DNA of 64,000 nucleotides from Maribacter sp. PR1 (GCF_028464145.1 NZ_JAQPCG010000006.1:310001-374000); one strand, 5' to 3'. Numbered from the stretch's first letter, positions 24,490 to 34,523 are shown. Notes: a model not told the origin generated them from the sequence alone. Program-made: numbers and translations.

Positions 24490-27444
24490 ATGAAAAAAAT
24501 TTTATTTTCACTATGCCTCCTTTGGTGTGGTGCAACAATCTTTTCACAGGATTATTTTCCTGAAAATGAAGGTGTAAAGGCAAACAACAATAACTATACG
24601 GCCTTTACGAACGCTACAATTTATGTTACTCCGACCGAGATAATAAAAAAGGGCACGCTATTAATTCAAAACGGTAAGGTAGTCAACGTTGGAAGTTCTG
24701 TCAACCTTCCTCAAAACACCATTGTGGTAGACCTGGATGGAAAATCCATTTACCCCTCCTTTATCGACGTGTATTCGAAATTTGGAGTAGAACAGCCCAA
24801 ACGAAGTAGCGGAGGAAGAAGGTCTCCACAATTTGAACCCACACGAGAGGGTTTTTATTGGAATGACCATATCATGCCAGAAAATGATGCTATCAACAGT
24901 TTTAAGTATGATGAAAAAGAGGCAAAAGAATTGATAGATGCTGGTTTTGGAGCGGTAAATTCTCATATACATGATGGTATTGCTAGAGGAACAGGAGTGC
25001 TTATAGCACTCAATGGATCGGGAACGGATGCCAATCGTATTTTAGATGACCGTTCTTCACAATACTTCTCACTTACTAAAAGTGTCACCAAACAACAATC
25101 CTACCCTACTTCATTAATGGGAACCTTAGCATTATTAAGACAGATGTACAGTGATGCCGCTTGGTACGCCAAAGGAAACGCAGAGACAAAAGACAGATCT
25201 TTGGAAGCCCTTAATAGGAACACGGGTCTACCTCAAATCTTTGAAGCGAAAGATAAGGGCAACAATCTACGTGCCGACAAAGTTGGCGATGCCAATGGAA
25301 TACAGTATACCATTCTTGGGGGAGGAAACGAATTTGAAAGAATAAATGAAATAAAGGCCACTAACGCGACTTATATAATTCCTTTGGATTTCCCGGATGC
25401 CTATGATGTTTCCGACCCTTACCAAGCGAGTTACGTTTCTTTGGAAGATATGCGCTATTGGAATCAAGCACCAAGCAATCCAAAAGTATTGGCAGAAAAT
25501 GGGGTTGCCTTTTCATTAACACCTTATGAGTTGAAATCGATGTCAAAATTCAAGGAAAACTTAATGAAAGCAATCGAATATGGTCTCCCAAAGACAAAAG
25601 CACTAGAAGCGCTTACTGTTGTACCTGCCCAGATTTTAGGAAAGTCAGGAGAAATTGGAAGCCTAAAAAAAGGTGCACATGCCAATTTCTTGATTACTTC
25701 CGGTGATATTTTTGACAAATCGACCACGCTTTATGAAAACTGGGTCCAAGGGAACAAGAATGTTATCAATGATAAGAACACTAAAGACATTAGGGGTAAT
25801 TATACCATCGCACTTAAGGGAAACAGTTATGACATTTCCATAAGTGGGGAAATTTCCAAACCTAAATTAGAAGTAAAACAAGATACCATTAAATTACCTT
25901 CAAAAATATCCTATACCGATGATTGGCTCACGTTTTCCTTTGCCACTGATGATGGGGATATGACCTATAGAATGATAGGAGCCGTACTCCCCGATACCGA
26001 AAATCTTTCCGGTAGACTTATACTCCCAGATGGAACCGAAACCTTTTACACAGCCAATAAAATATCAAGTTTTGAAGAGAAATCAGAGAAGGATAATGAA
26101 AAATCCGATGCTCCAAAGGTGATGCCGGTTACCTTTCCCAATGTAGGCTATGGATATGCCACTAAGCCGAAACAGGAAAATCTACTCTTTAAAAATGCCA
26201 CGGTTTGGACAAGCGAAGATGCCGGAATATTGGAGAATACAGATGTGTTGGTCAAGAATGGAAAAATCGCAAAAATAGGGAAAGATTTAGGCGCCAGAGG
26301 TGCCAATGTGGTTGACGCCACGGGAAAACATTTAACGGCGGGAATAATAGATGAGCATAGCCATATTGCAGCGCTTTCCGTTAATGAAGCAGGACATAAT
26401 AGTTCCGCAGAGGTAAAAATGGAAGATGTTGTTGACCCCGAACATATGGGTATATATCACTCATTGGCCGGTGGAGTTACATCCCTGCAGTTACTACATG
26501 GTTCGGCGAATCCCATTGGAGGTCGCTCGGCCATATTAAAATTAAAGTGGGGAGAAGAAGCGGACGGACTAATCTATGATAATTCACCAAAATTTATAAA
26601 GTTCGCTCTAGGAGAAAATGTTAAACAATCCAATTGGGACAGTCGTTCACGGTTTCCACAGACAAGAATGGGAGTTGAACAGGTATTCATGAATTATTTT
26701 CAACGTGCCAAGGAATATGATGAAAAGAAAAAAAGCGGACAACCTTACAGATATGATGAAGAGTTGGAAGTTTTAGCAGAAATCATTAATGGTGAACGCT
26801 TTATATCATGCCATTCCTATGTGCAAAGTGAAATTAATATGATGATGAAGGTGGCCGAAAAGTTTGGATTTAGGGTAAACACCTTTACCCATATCCTCGA
26901 AGGATATAAGGTAGCCGATAAAATGTACGAGCACGGTGTTGGTGCCGGTACATTTAGCGATTGGTGGGCCTACAAATTTGAAGTGAATGATGCCATCCCC
27001 TACAATGCCGCAATAATGCAATCCCAAGGTGTAACGGTTGCTATCAATAGTGATGACCGAGAAATGATAAGAAGGCTAAACCAGGAAGCTGCTAAAACAA
27101 TAAAATATGGCGGCATGACGGAATTAGAAGCTTGGAAAATGGTAACGATCAACCCTGCAAAACTTTTACACTTAGATGACCGTGTCGGCAGCATTAAAGA
27201 AGGTAAGGATGCTGATTTGGTTCTATGGTCCGGTCACCCTATGTCCGTATATTCCAAAGCAGAAAAAACCCTTATCGAGGGAACTACTTATTTTGATTTA
27301 GAAAAGGACCAACAACAAAGAGCAGCCATTAAAAAGGAAAGAAATCAATTGGTGAAAATGATGCTCGAGGAAAAAGCTGGAGGAAAAAAGATGCAAAAGC
27401 CAAAGCAAAGTACCAAGAGAAACTTTACTTGTGAAAGTCTATAA
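24490..27444 (+). CDS. Exported double-module amidohydrolase
   Basis: 984 residues with a signal peptide (LLWCGATIFSQ). The protein contains two amidohydrolase-like modules. The first (about 30-430) has the N-terminal strands and YPSFIDVYSKFG where active members have a metal-binding HxH, so it looks catalytically dead. A linker with a beta region (about 430-555) follows. The second (about 560-960) retains IIDEHSHIAAL (HxH at about 623-625), a His in SCHSYV (about 774), THILEGYK (about 800) and the catalytic Asp in AINSDDREM (about 854), so it should be active. The substrate is unknown; imidazolonepropionase- or prolidase-like cyclic amides and dipeptides are possibilities. The next gene is a related protein 27 bp downstream. 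Confidence 0.88.
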   Translation: MKKILFSLCLLWCGATIFSQDYFPENEGVKANNNNYTAFTNATIYVTPTEIIKKGTLLIQNGKVVNVGSSVNLPQNTIVVDLDGKSIYPSFIDVYSKFGVEQPKRSSGGRRSPQFEPTREGFYWNDHIMPENDAINSFKYDEKEAKELIDAGFGAVNSHIHDGIARGTGVLIALNGSGTDANRILDDRSSQYFSLTKSVTKQQSYPTSLMGTLALLRQMYSDAAWYAKGNAETKDRSLEALNRNTGLPQIFEAKDKGNNLRADKVGDANGIQYTILGGGNEFERINEIKATNATYIIPLDFPDAYDVSDPYQASYVSLEDMRYWNQAPSNPKVLAENGVAFSLTPYELKSMSKFKENLMKAIEYGLPKTKALEALTVVPAQILGKSGEIGSLKKGAHANFLITSGDIFDKSTTLYENWVQGNKNVINDKNTKDIRGNYTIALKGNSYDISISGEISKPKLEVKQDTIKLPSKISYTDDWLTFSFATDDGDMTYRMIGAVLPDTENLSGRLILPDGTETFYTANKISSFEEKSEKDNEKSDAPKVMPVTFPNVGYGYATKPKQENLLFKNATVWTSEDAGILENTDVLVKNGKIAKIGKDLGARGANVVDATGKHLTAGIIDEHSHIAALSVNEAGHNSSAEVKMEDVVDPEHMGIYHSLAGGVTSLQLLHGSANPIGGRSAILKLKWGEEADGLIYDNSPKFIKFALGENVKQSNWDSRSRFPQTRMGVEQVFMNYFQRAKEYDEKKKSGQPYRYDEELEVLAEIINGERFISCHSYVQSEINMMMKVAEKFGFRVNTFTHILEGYKVADKMYEHGVGAGTFSDWWAYKFEVNDAIPYNAAIMQSQGVTVAINSDDREMIRRLNQEAAKTIKYGGMTELEAWKMVTINPAKLLHLDDRVGSIKEGKDADLVLWSGHPMSVYSKAEKTLIEGTTYFDLEKDQQQRAAIKKERNQLVKMMLEEKAGGKKMQKPKQSTKRNFTCESL

Positions 27445-27471
27445 AAATCTTTAATTGAAAATATAAATAAA

Positions 27472-28764
27472 ATGAAAAAAGTAATATTCATACTTCTGGC
27501 CTTAGCTGTTTTTATTCCAGGTTCGGCGCAACAGACTCCTGCACCTAAGCAGACAGAAGCCTTAACAATAGAAGGTGCTACCGCACACTTAGGAAATGGA
27601 GAGGTCATAGAAAGCTCCTTGATTATGTTCGAGGATGGAAAACTGACATTCGTTGGTGATTCTAAAATGAAAATTGCCCGAAAAGGAAAAGTAATCGACG
27701 CTGCAGGAAAACATGTTTATCCAGGTTTTATAGCCCCGGCCAAAACTTTGGGATTGATAGAGATAGAGGCCGTAAGGGCAACAGAAGACCAAGATGAAAT
27801 TGGAGAATTAATTCCACATGTCCGTAGTTTAATAGCCTATAATGCGGAATCCAAGGTAGTAGAGAGTATGCGTCCGAATGGAGTATTGCTCGGCCAAATA
27901 GCCCCTACGGGCGGTAGAATCTCTGGAACATCATCCATTGTACAATTTGATGCTTGGAACTGGGAGGACGCTGCTATTAAAGTTGATGATGGCGTACATT
28001 TAAATTGGCCCAGAAGCTTTAGACAAGGCAGATGGTGGATGGGAGAAGAAAGAGGATATCGACCCAATAAAGATTATATGGAGGAGGTTGAAACCGTAGT
28101 TACCTTTATAAAAAATTCTACGGCCTACGGAAAAGGAACACCTAAAGAGGTAAACCCAGCTTTTGCTGCAATGCAAGGTGTTTTGGACGGTTCACAGAAA
28201 ATGTATGTGTACGCTGATGGAGAAAAGGAAATAATCGATGCGGTAAACACCCTAAAGTCTAACGGTATCAAGGAAGTTGTTTTGGTAGGTGGATATGAAG
28301 CCTATAAAATAACCGATTTCCTAAAAAGAAACGATATTCCGGTTCTCGTTCAATTTACACATAACCTTCCCAATTTTGACGATGACGACTACGATTTACC
28401 GTACAAGCTTCCAAAATTATTAGTGGATGGTGGTCTATTGGTTGGTTTGCAAAACAACGAGGCTTCTAACTTCCAAACAAGAAACCTACCTTTTTACGCG
28501 GGTCAGGTGGGTCAACAAGGCCTGGATAAGGAAAAGGCACTTCAACTTATTACGGGAAATTCAGCAAAAATTCTTGGCATAGATGACAATTATGGAACTC
28601 TGGAAGTAGGTAAAAGTGCAACTTTGTTCATTTCTGAGGGTGATGCCTTGGATATGCGCACCAATAAGCTTTCCCATGCTTTTATCGATGGTAGGGATAT
28701 TTCTTTGGAAACTCACCAGACTGAGTTATGGAAAAGATATATGGGTAAATATGAAGGACAATAA
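27472..28764 (+). CDS. Exported amidohydrolase-like protein, probably non-catalytic
   Basis: 430 residues with a signal peptide (FILLALAVFIPGSAQQ). The fold signature of amidohydrolases is present at both ends (EDGKLTFVGDSKMKI with GKHVYPGFIAPA, and KALQLITGNSAKILGIDD with GTLEVGKSATLFI). The HxH after PGFI is missing and no His/Asp set is obvious, so activity is doubtful. The layout is like the first module of the preceding protein, suggesting a shared origin; it may form a complex with the upstream enzyme. It ends 80 bp before a strong terminator. Confidence 0.83.
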   Translation: MKKVIFILLALAVFIPGSAQQTPAPKQTEALTIEGATAHLGNGEVIESSLIMFEDGKLTFVGDSKMKIARKGKVIDAAGKHVYPGFIAPAKTLGLIEIEAVRATEDQDEIGELIPHVRSLIAYNAESKVVESMRPNGVLLGQIAPTGGRISGTSSIVQFDAWNWEDAAIKVDDGVHLNWPRSFRQGRWWMGEERGYRPNKDYMEEVETVVTFIKNSTAYGKGTPKEVNPAFAAMQGVLDGSQKMYVYADGEKEIIDAVNTLKSNGIKEVVLVGGYEAYKITDFLKRNDIPVLVQFTHNLPNFDDDDYDLPYKLPKLLVDGGLLVGLQNNEASNFQTRNLPFYAGQVGQQGLDKEKALQLITGNSAKILGIDDNYGTLEVGKSATLFISEGDALDMRTNKLSHAFIDGRDISLETHQTELWKRYMGKYEGQ

Positions 28765-28844
28765 CATCAATTCGTGAAATCAATATAAAACAGTACATTT
28801 AAGTTGATAAGTATCGACATAAATAGTTACTCTTCCACAGTATT

Positions 28845-28876
28845 AAAAAAGCTCGAGCACATATCGAGCTTTTTTT
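28845..28876 (+). terminator. Terminator after the amidohydrolase pair
   Basis: AAAAAAGCTCGA and TCGAGC form a stem with loop GCACATA, followed by seven T. It ends about 20 nt before the penicillin acylase ATG, so that gene needs a promoter of its own or read-through. Confidence 0.85.
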
Positions 28877-28895
28877 ATAACCTAAAACCAAAAGT

Positions 28896-31283
28896 ATGAA
28901 GCGATTAACCTTGATTGTACTTACAGCACTTCTTTTTTCTTGTAAAGAAAACAAAACTAGCACAACAGACTTATATATAAACGGGCTGCAAGAGCCTGTA
29001 GAAGTTGTCAGGGACAAATGGGGCGTTAACCATATCTATGCGAAGAATCAGCATGACCTGTTTTTTGCGCAAGGATATGCCGCTGCGGTCGATAGACTTT
29101 TTCAGTTCGAAATCTGGCGGAGACAGGCTACTGGTACAGTTTCAGAAATACTTGGAGAAAGAGAGTTAAAAAGAGATATGGGTACCCGTCTTTTTATGTT
29201 TAGGGGAGATATGAAAACGGAAATGAATCATTACCACCCGGATGGGGATGAAATTATTACTGCCTATACTAACGGAGTAAATGCATATATAGAGGAAATG
29301 TTGAATAACCCTGAAGACCTACCCATAGAATTTAAAATTCTGGACATAGTACCCCAAAAATGGACTCCAGAAGTAGTTATTTCAAGACACCAAGGCTTAT
29401 TGGGTAATATTAAGGAAGAATTACAAATAGGAAGGGCCGTTGCCAAATTAGGACCCGAAAAGGTTAAAGATTTGTTTTGGTTGCATCCCAAAGATCCTGA
29501 TCTTACTTTGGATAAGAAAATCGATGAAAAATTGTTATCCCAAGACATTTTGGAACTCTATAATGCTTATAGAAAATCGGTAGAATTTACCGCATCTGAT
29601 ATACAACCCGAATATAGAAATAAAGAAATAAGCTCAAACCTTATAAACAAAAAGGGTGAAAAGACGGATTCCCTTTCTATAGGAAGTAATAATTGGGTAG
29701 TGAGTGGCGACCGAACCATTGACGGTAATACCTATATGGCGAACGACCCCCATAGAACCATAGCCGTACCCTCATTACGCTATATGGCGCATCTCGTAGC
29801 ACCGGGTTGGAATGTAATTGGAGGTGGTGAGCCAGAGATTCCAGGTATTTCGATAGGACATAACGAATATGGTGCCTGGGGGCTTACGGTTTTTGAGACT
29901 GATGGCGAAGATTTATATGTATACGAACTAAACCCAGAAAACCCAAACCAGTACAAATACCAAGGTAAGTGGCTGAACATGAAAAATATTAAGGAAACCA
30001 TAAAAATAAAAGGACAAAAAGATACTCTGGTAAACCTCTCTTACACAAAACACGGTCCGGTCACCCTTATTGACAAAGAAAATAATGTGGCCTATGCGGT
30101 CCGTTGTGCTTGGTTGGAGCCCGGCGGTTCCCCTTATCTGGCCTCCTTAAGAATGGATCAGGCTAAAAATTGGAAAGAATTTAGGGAAGCATGTAACTAC
30201 AGCCATATTCCAGGTGAGAATATGGTATGGACGGACAAGGAAGGTAATATTGGATGGCAGGCCGTAGGTATTGCCCCTATCCGAAGAAACTTTAGTGGAA
30301 TGGTTCCCGTTCCAGGAGACGGAAGCTATGAATGGGATGGTTATTTACCAATCATAAAAAAACCGAATGACCTTAATCCCCAGAAAGGTTTTATTGCTAC
30401 CGCCAACCAAAATGTCACACCACCTGAATATGAACATTGGGATGCCATTGGCTATTCGTGGGCGGACCCCTATAGAGGTAACCGGGTTAATGAGGTATTA
30501 GGTAAGAATACAGAGTTTACCATGGAGGACATGAAATCCTTACAAACGGATTATTTGTCCTTACCTGCCAAAGAACTTGTTCCACTCTTAAAAGACATTG
30601 TGTTTGAAGGAAAATATCAAAAGGCAAAACTTAAATTGGATGATTGGAATTTCAAACTAACATCTAATTCTATCCCTGCAGCCATCTATGTGGTTTGGGA
30701 AGAGTCCTTAGCAGAATCGATAGAGGATGAGTTTATTCCAAAAGAGGTAAAAGATATCATACCTTATTTACAGCTAAAAAAGATCTTGGATGTTTTTACC
30801 AGCCCTGATGCCCTTACAGAAAATGAAAGGGAAGAGCTCCTAAAAAAGTCCTTTCAATATGCCATTGATGATTTGGAAAACAGATTGGGTCCGGATATGA
30901 AATCATGGCAATATGGACAGAGCAACAACAAACATATTTATATAGAACATGCTTTAAGTAATGCCGTTAATGGCGCAATGAGAGATTCCATGTTTAACTT
31001 AGGACCTCTCCCCAGGGGAGGAAATGGAAGCACTCCGGGATCAACAGGAAGTAACCTCAACCAATCCAGTGGAGCATCATTCCGATTGATCGTAAATACA
31101 GGAGACTGGGATACCGCTGAAGCAAGCAATGGACCAGGACAGTCCGGTAATCCTGAAAGCCCATTTTATAGAAATCTTTTTGAACCTTGGGCCAAGGATC
31201 AATATTTTCCAGTCTACTATTCTAAAAACAAAATCGATTCCGTAGCAGTTGATCTAAAAAGGTTGCTCCCAATAAAGAAATAA
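28896..31283 (+). CDS. Penicillin acylase family lipoprotein (Ntn hydrolase)
   Basis: N-terminal-nucleophile amidase of the S45 family, made as a precursor that cleaves itself into alpha and beta chains. A lipoprotein signal (LTALLFSCKEN, Cys at 16) predicts membrane anchoring. The alpha chain has GFAQGYAAAVDRLFQ-like sequence. The autoprocessing site is IGSNNWVVSG, whose Ser (about 264) becomes the N-terminal nucleophile; NDPHR follows 22 residues later. Downstream PGENMVWTDKEGNIGWQAVG is the usual family block. 795 residues is standard. The natural substrate is unknown; acyl-homoserine lactones or acylated peptides are plausible. Few clues come from the neighbours. Confidence 0.93.
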   Translation: MKRLTLIVLTALLFSCKENKTSTTDLYINGLQEPVEVVRDKWGVNHIYAKNQHDLFFAQGYAAAVDRLFQFEIWRRQATGTVSEILGERELKRDMGTRLFMFRGDMKTEMNHYHPDGDEIITAYTNGVNAYIEEMLNNPEDLPIEFKILDIVPQKWTPEVVISRHQGLLGNIKEELQIGRAVAKLGPEKVKDLFWLHPKDPDLTLDKKIDEKLLSQDILELYNAYRKSVEFTASDIQPEYRNKEISSNLINKKGEKTDSLSIGSNNWVVSGDRTIDGNTYMANDPHRTIAVPSLRYMAHLVAPGWNVIGGGEPEIPGISIGHNEYGAWGLTVFETDGEDLYVYELNPENPNQYKYQGKWLNMKNIKETIKIKGQKDTLVNLSYTKHGPVTLIDKENNVAYAVRCAWLEPGGSPYLASLRMDQAKNWKEFREACNYSHIPGENMVWTDKEGNIGWQAVGIAPIRRNFSGMVPVPGDGSYEWDGYLPIIKKPNDLNPQKGFIATANQNVTPPEYEHWDAIGYSWADPYRGNRVNEVLGKNTEFTMEDMKSLQTDYLSLPAKELVPLLKDIVFEGKYQKAKLKLDDWNFKLTSNSIPAAIYVVWEESLAESIEDEFIPKEVKDIIPYLQLKKILDVFTSPDALTENEREELLKKSFQYAIDDLENRLGPDMKSWQYGQSNNKHIYIEHALSNAVNGAMRDSMFNLGPLPRGGNGSTPGSTGSNLNQSSGASFRLIVNTGDWDTAEASNGPGQSGNPESPFYRNLFEPWAKDQYFPVYYSKNKIDSVAVDLKRLLPIKK

Positions 31284-31353
31284 GTTTTACTATTGACCTT
31301 AACCCTGTTTACCATTGAATTAACTGGCCATCAAAGAAATCATGCACAGCCAT

Positions 31354-31446
31354 TACTCCTATTGATGATCATTAAGTGAGTTTTTTTACGTCCTTCTCTC
31401 TTAGTGAAATAGTACGAATAAAAATTAAATTATGTTCGTGAGAAGG
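31354..31446. other. Convergent intergenic region with weak hairpins
   Basis: The 200-bp gap between the acylase and moeA holds a seven-T run at 31381-31387 after a poor ACTC/GAGT stem. Next comes a longer imperfect hairpin: CCTTCTC (31392-31398) with GAGAAGG (31440-31446), inside which ACGAA pairs TTCGT. It may end transcription from the plus strand; nothing else was recognised. Confidence 0.3.
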
Positions 31447-31483
31447 TGTCACAAAATCAATATTATTTTCTTGAATCCAAAAT

Positions 31484-32674
31484 TTATCTAATGTTCACAA
31501 ACCTGACCCGCTCCCCTATTTTGTAAACTTCATCCCTTGGCTCTAAACAAATAAAACCATCTGCCCTGGTAAGGCTTGTTAAGTCACCAGAACCATTTTC
31601 AACTACCGGAGTTACCTCAAGACAGTTTTTGTTCCATTGCGATTTTACTTGAATGAATCTGGTTAAAGGGGGATTTACATCCAAATTGACCTTTAATTTA
31701 GCGTATTGCTTTTCCATTTTAATGTCCCATGATGTGTACAACCATGGCAAAAAATACAAATGATAGTTAGCAAATGTGGAAACCGGGTTACCTGGAAATG
31801 AAAAAATAACAGTTTGCAATTCTTTATGGATTCCAAACCAAAATGGCTTTCCGGGCCGTTGTGCCACACGATGAAAAATTTTCTCTACACCCAAGGAATC
31901 CATTACTTCGGGAATAAAATCAAACTTTCCTTTGGAGACTCCTCCACTCAACAGCAGTACATCATTTTCTATAAGGGCTTGAGAAAGTCCTTTTTCAATA
32001 CTTACTTTGTCATCTACTAAATGCAAGGAATTTCCTTTTATCCCAAATCCGGAAAGGGCAGAGAGCATAGTAATACTGTTGGATTTTCTTATTTGATGTG
32101 GCTCCGGCTCAACATCGATATCTACCAATTCATTTCCTGTAGCTATGCTACAAACCTTGGGCACTTTCTTGACCAACACCTTTGGCTTACCTACGGAGGC
32201 CATGACACCAATTTCTGCAGGAGTAATTCGAATTCCTACAGACAATACTTGTATTCCTTTGGATTCATCGCTCCCTTTATAATGCACATTTTGACCCTTG
32301 TTTACTTTCTCATTAATAACTACGAATTCGCCGTCAATGGTTAAATGCTCATACATAATAACAGTGTCCGTATTTTTGGGAAGTACCGCTCCAGTCATCA
32401 CTTCTATACAATTCTTATCATCCCTTAAGGAAAGTTGTGCCATACCGGCACTGGCCATATTTTCAATCTTAATGTTTTGAATGCTATCGATTACCCCATC
32501 AAAATTAATTGCAATACCGTCTTTTGTGACCCTGTTAAACGGTGGGAAATCCCTATCGGCAAAAATAGGTTCGTCCAGAAACCTGCCAACGCTCTCTAAT
32601 AATGGAACTGCTTCATTGCCCAAATGCAATGGATGTCGCAATACCATTTTTAATGCTTCCTCAAATGTAATCAT
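31484..32674 (-). CDS. moeA: Molybdopterin molybdenumtransferase MoeA
   Basis: Inserts molybdate into adenylated molybdopterin, the last step of basic Moco synthesis. Motifs: N-terminal RDFPPFNRVTKDGIA, central PHQIRKSNS with the substrate loop, LLLSGGVSKGKFDFI (about 240-255) and SFPGNPVSTF (about 290). 396 residues fits MoeA. It is the last gene of the Moco operon, 18 bp after the TauE/SafE gene. Confidence 0.95.
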   Translation of the reverse strand: MITFEEALKMVLRHPLHLGNEAVPLLESVGRFLDEPIFADRDFPPFNRVTKDGIAINFDGVIDSIQNIKIENMASAGMAQLSLRDDKNCIEVMTGAVLPKNTDTVIMYEHLTIDGEFVVINEKVNKGQNVHYKGSDESKGIQVLSVGIRITPAEIGVMASVGKPKVLVKKVPKVCSIATGNELVDIDVEPEPHQIRKSNSITMLSALSGFGIKGNSLHLVDDKVSIEKGLSQALIENDVLLLSGGVSKGKFDFIPEVMDSLGVEKIFHRVAQRPGKPFWFGIHKELQTVIFSFPGNPVSTFANYHLYFLPWLYTSWDIKMEKQYAKLKVNLDVNPPLTRFIQVKSQWNKNCLEVTPVVENGSGDLTSLTRADGFICLEPRDEVYKIGERVRFVNIR

Positions 32675-32692
32675 GGTTTCAAAAAATTATAA

Positions 32693-33469
32693 TCAAAAAA
32701 CTCCCAGTCCATTCACCAATAATACTCTAACACCAACAATCAATACCAGCAAAGCTGTTACTCGCTTAATTCTATTGGCAGAAAATCTTTTAAGACTGAT
32801 CCTGATTCCCAATTGACCTCCCAAGAGAACTGTGATGGCCAAACACAATGTTTCGATCCATGGTAAGGTAAGAGAATCACTAGAAATTAAACCCATTAAA
32901 CCCGAAACAGAGTTTACCAAAATAAAAAAGCTTGCCAAAGCTGCTATTTTAATTGCTTTATCCCATTTTAAATGATTTAAAACAGGAGCTAAAAAAATTC
33001 CTCCACCTATTCCTACAAGTCCGGACAAAAAACCTATCCCTGCTCCTAATAAATAACATAAGTAGCTTGGATATTCTTTAGTTTCCGATTGGGAATGTTT
33101 CCAATTATACGTTTGGAGAGCCAAAAAGGTTGCGGACAAAATCAGTGATGCTCCTAGGATTACGAAAAAGATATGTTCCTTTAATCTAAACGAGGCGCCT
33201 AAAAATGCAAGTGGAATACTGGCAATAATAAACGGGAGAAAGTCCTTTAATTTGGCATGGCCATTTTTAAAATAGAGATACGTACTTCCAGAAACCACAA
33301 CTAGGTTACAGATTAAGGCAATTGACCGAATAGCAAAAAAACTACCAAGAAAAATTGTGAGTAAGGCCAAATAGCTTGATCCTCCTCCAAAACCAACAGA
33401 AGAGTAAAGAGTAGCAACAATAAAAAAACCTAAGCACAAGAAGATAAAATTCTCAATAGGTATTTGCAT
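32693..33469 (-). CDS. TauE/SafE family membrane protein inside the Moco operon
   Basis: 258 residues, about eight membrane spans. Family signatures VGFGGGSSYLALLTIFLG (about 26-43) and the internal repeat GLVGIGGGIFLAPVLNHL are clear. TauE/SafE proteins are proposed exporters or importers of sulfur-containing anions such as sulfite or sulfoacetate. Overlaps the moeB start region by 17 bp and is followed by moeA, so it is transcribed with the pathway. A role in oxyanion movement linked to a molybdoenzyme is inference. Confidence 0.87.
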   Translation of the reverse strand: MQIPIENFIFLCLGFFIVATLYSSVGFGGGSSYLALLTIFLGSFFAIRSIALICNLVVVSGSTYLYFKNGHAKLKDFLPFIIASIPLAFLGASFRLKEHIFFVILGASLILSATFLALQTYNWKHSQSETKEYPSYLCYLLGAGIGFLSGLVGIGGGIFLAPVLNHLKWDKAIKIAALASFFILVNSVSGLMGLISSDSLTLPWIETLCLAITVLLGGQLGIRISLKRFSANRIKRVTALLVLIVGVRVLLVNGLGVF

Positions 33470-34523
33470 AGGTATCTATTTGATTCATCCCCCCTGTGAC
33501 ATTTATAAACCTATTATTTGGAAAAAGCTTTTGCAGGGTTATTATTGCTTTTAGACTCCGGGTTCCTGATTGACAAATAACATATACCGGTGTTTCTTGT
33601 TTTACCTCCCTTACTCTTTCCTCCAATTCATCCAAGGGTATGTTTTTAGCTCCTACTAAATTTTTGGATTGGAATTCTTGGGGGGTCCGTACATCAATCA
33701 GTTCTATATTTTTATCCTTTAAAAGGTTTTGAATTTCAACAGCTTGAATCGATTCGTTGGGAACTTCACATTCAAATTCATAGCTATCCAAAACTTGTGA
33801 AATTTTTAAATTTTCTTGATTAATATTAAATTTCATCCTTTGCATCCGTTGTGAAATTCCATCGTACAATAATAATATCCCGGATAATACCCCATCTAGA
33901 CCAGATACTATCTTTATAACCTCCAAGGCCTGCAAATTTCCTATGATACCCGGAAGTATTCCAAGTACTCCGTGTTCGTTACAATTAGGAACTTCATCCA
34001 TTTTTGGCATCTTTGGAAATAAACAACGATACGTTGGACCATTTTTATAATTAAAGACACTCACCTGACCTTCAAATCCATGCAAGGCACCATATACAAA
34101 TGGTTTATTTTGGATAACACAGACATCATTGATCAAATACCTGGTGGGAAAATTATCGGTAGCATCCACGACCAAATCATACTTTCGTATAATTTCGGAA
34201 GCATTGGAAGGTTCCAGAAAAGTCTTGTAAACTAGAATCGTTGTCGCGGAATTTTGAGCCTGAAGTTGGTCTTTGGCAACCTCTACTTTCTTCTTACCTA
34301 CCATAGCTTCTGTAAAAAGCACTTGCCTGTGGAGATTTGATTCCGAAACGATGTCGGCATCAACAATACCAAGCGTACCCACTCCCATGGCATTCAAATA
34401 CGTCAAGACCGGAACCCCAAGTCCACCGGCTCCTACAATAAGAACCTTAGCTTTCCTCAAAGCCTCCTGTCCCTCTGTACCAAATCCCGGTAAAATGGTT
34501 TGTCTAAGGTATCTAGAATCCAT
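33453..34523 (-). CDS. moeB: MoeB/ThiF-type adenylyltransferase with C-terminal rhodanese domain
   Basis: Adenylates the C-terminal glycine of MoaD so that sulfur can be added. The ATP-binding GAGGLGVPVLTYLNAMGVG (about 31-49) and the DATDNFPTRY motif are intact. The zinc-knuckle region keeps RCLFP but the preceding Cys of the usual CxxC is Thr, and the second CxxC pair is not found. From about residue 265 there is a rhodanese domain with the active-site loop YVICQSGTRS (about 320-329), so the protein may both activate MoaD and deliver sulfur. Stop and start overlap neighbours by 17 and 1 bp. ThiS of thiamine synthesis is an alternative client. Confidence 0.9.
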   Translation of the reverse strand: MDSRYLRQTILPGFGTEGQEALRKAKVLIVGAGGLGVPVLTYLNAMGVGTLGIVDADIVSESNLHRQVLFTEAMVGKKKVEVAKDQLQAQNSATTILVYKTFLEPSNASEIIRKYDLVVDATDNFPTRYLINDVCVIQNKPFVYGALHGFEGQVSVFNYKNGPTYRCLFPKMPKMDEVPNCNEHGVLGILPGIIGNLQALEVIKIVSGLDGVLSGILLLYDGISQRMQRMKFNINQENLKISQVLDSYEFECEVPNESIQAVEIQNLLKDKNIELIDVRTPQEFQSKNLVGAKNIPLDELEERVREVKQETPVYVICQSGTRSLKAIITLQKLFPNNRFINVTGGMNQIDTYANTY

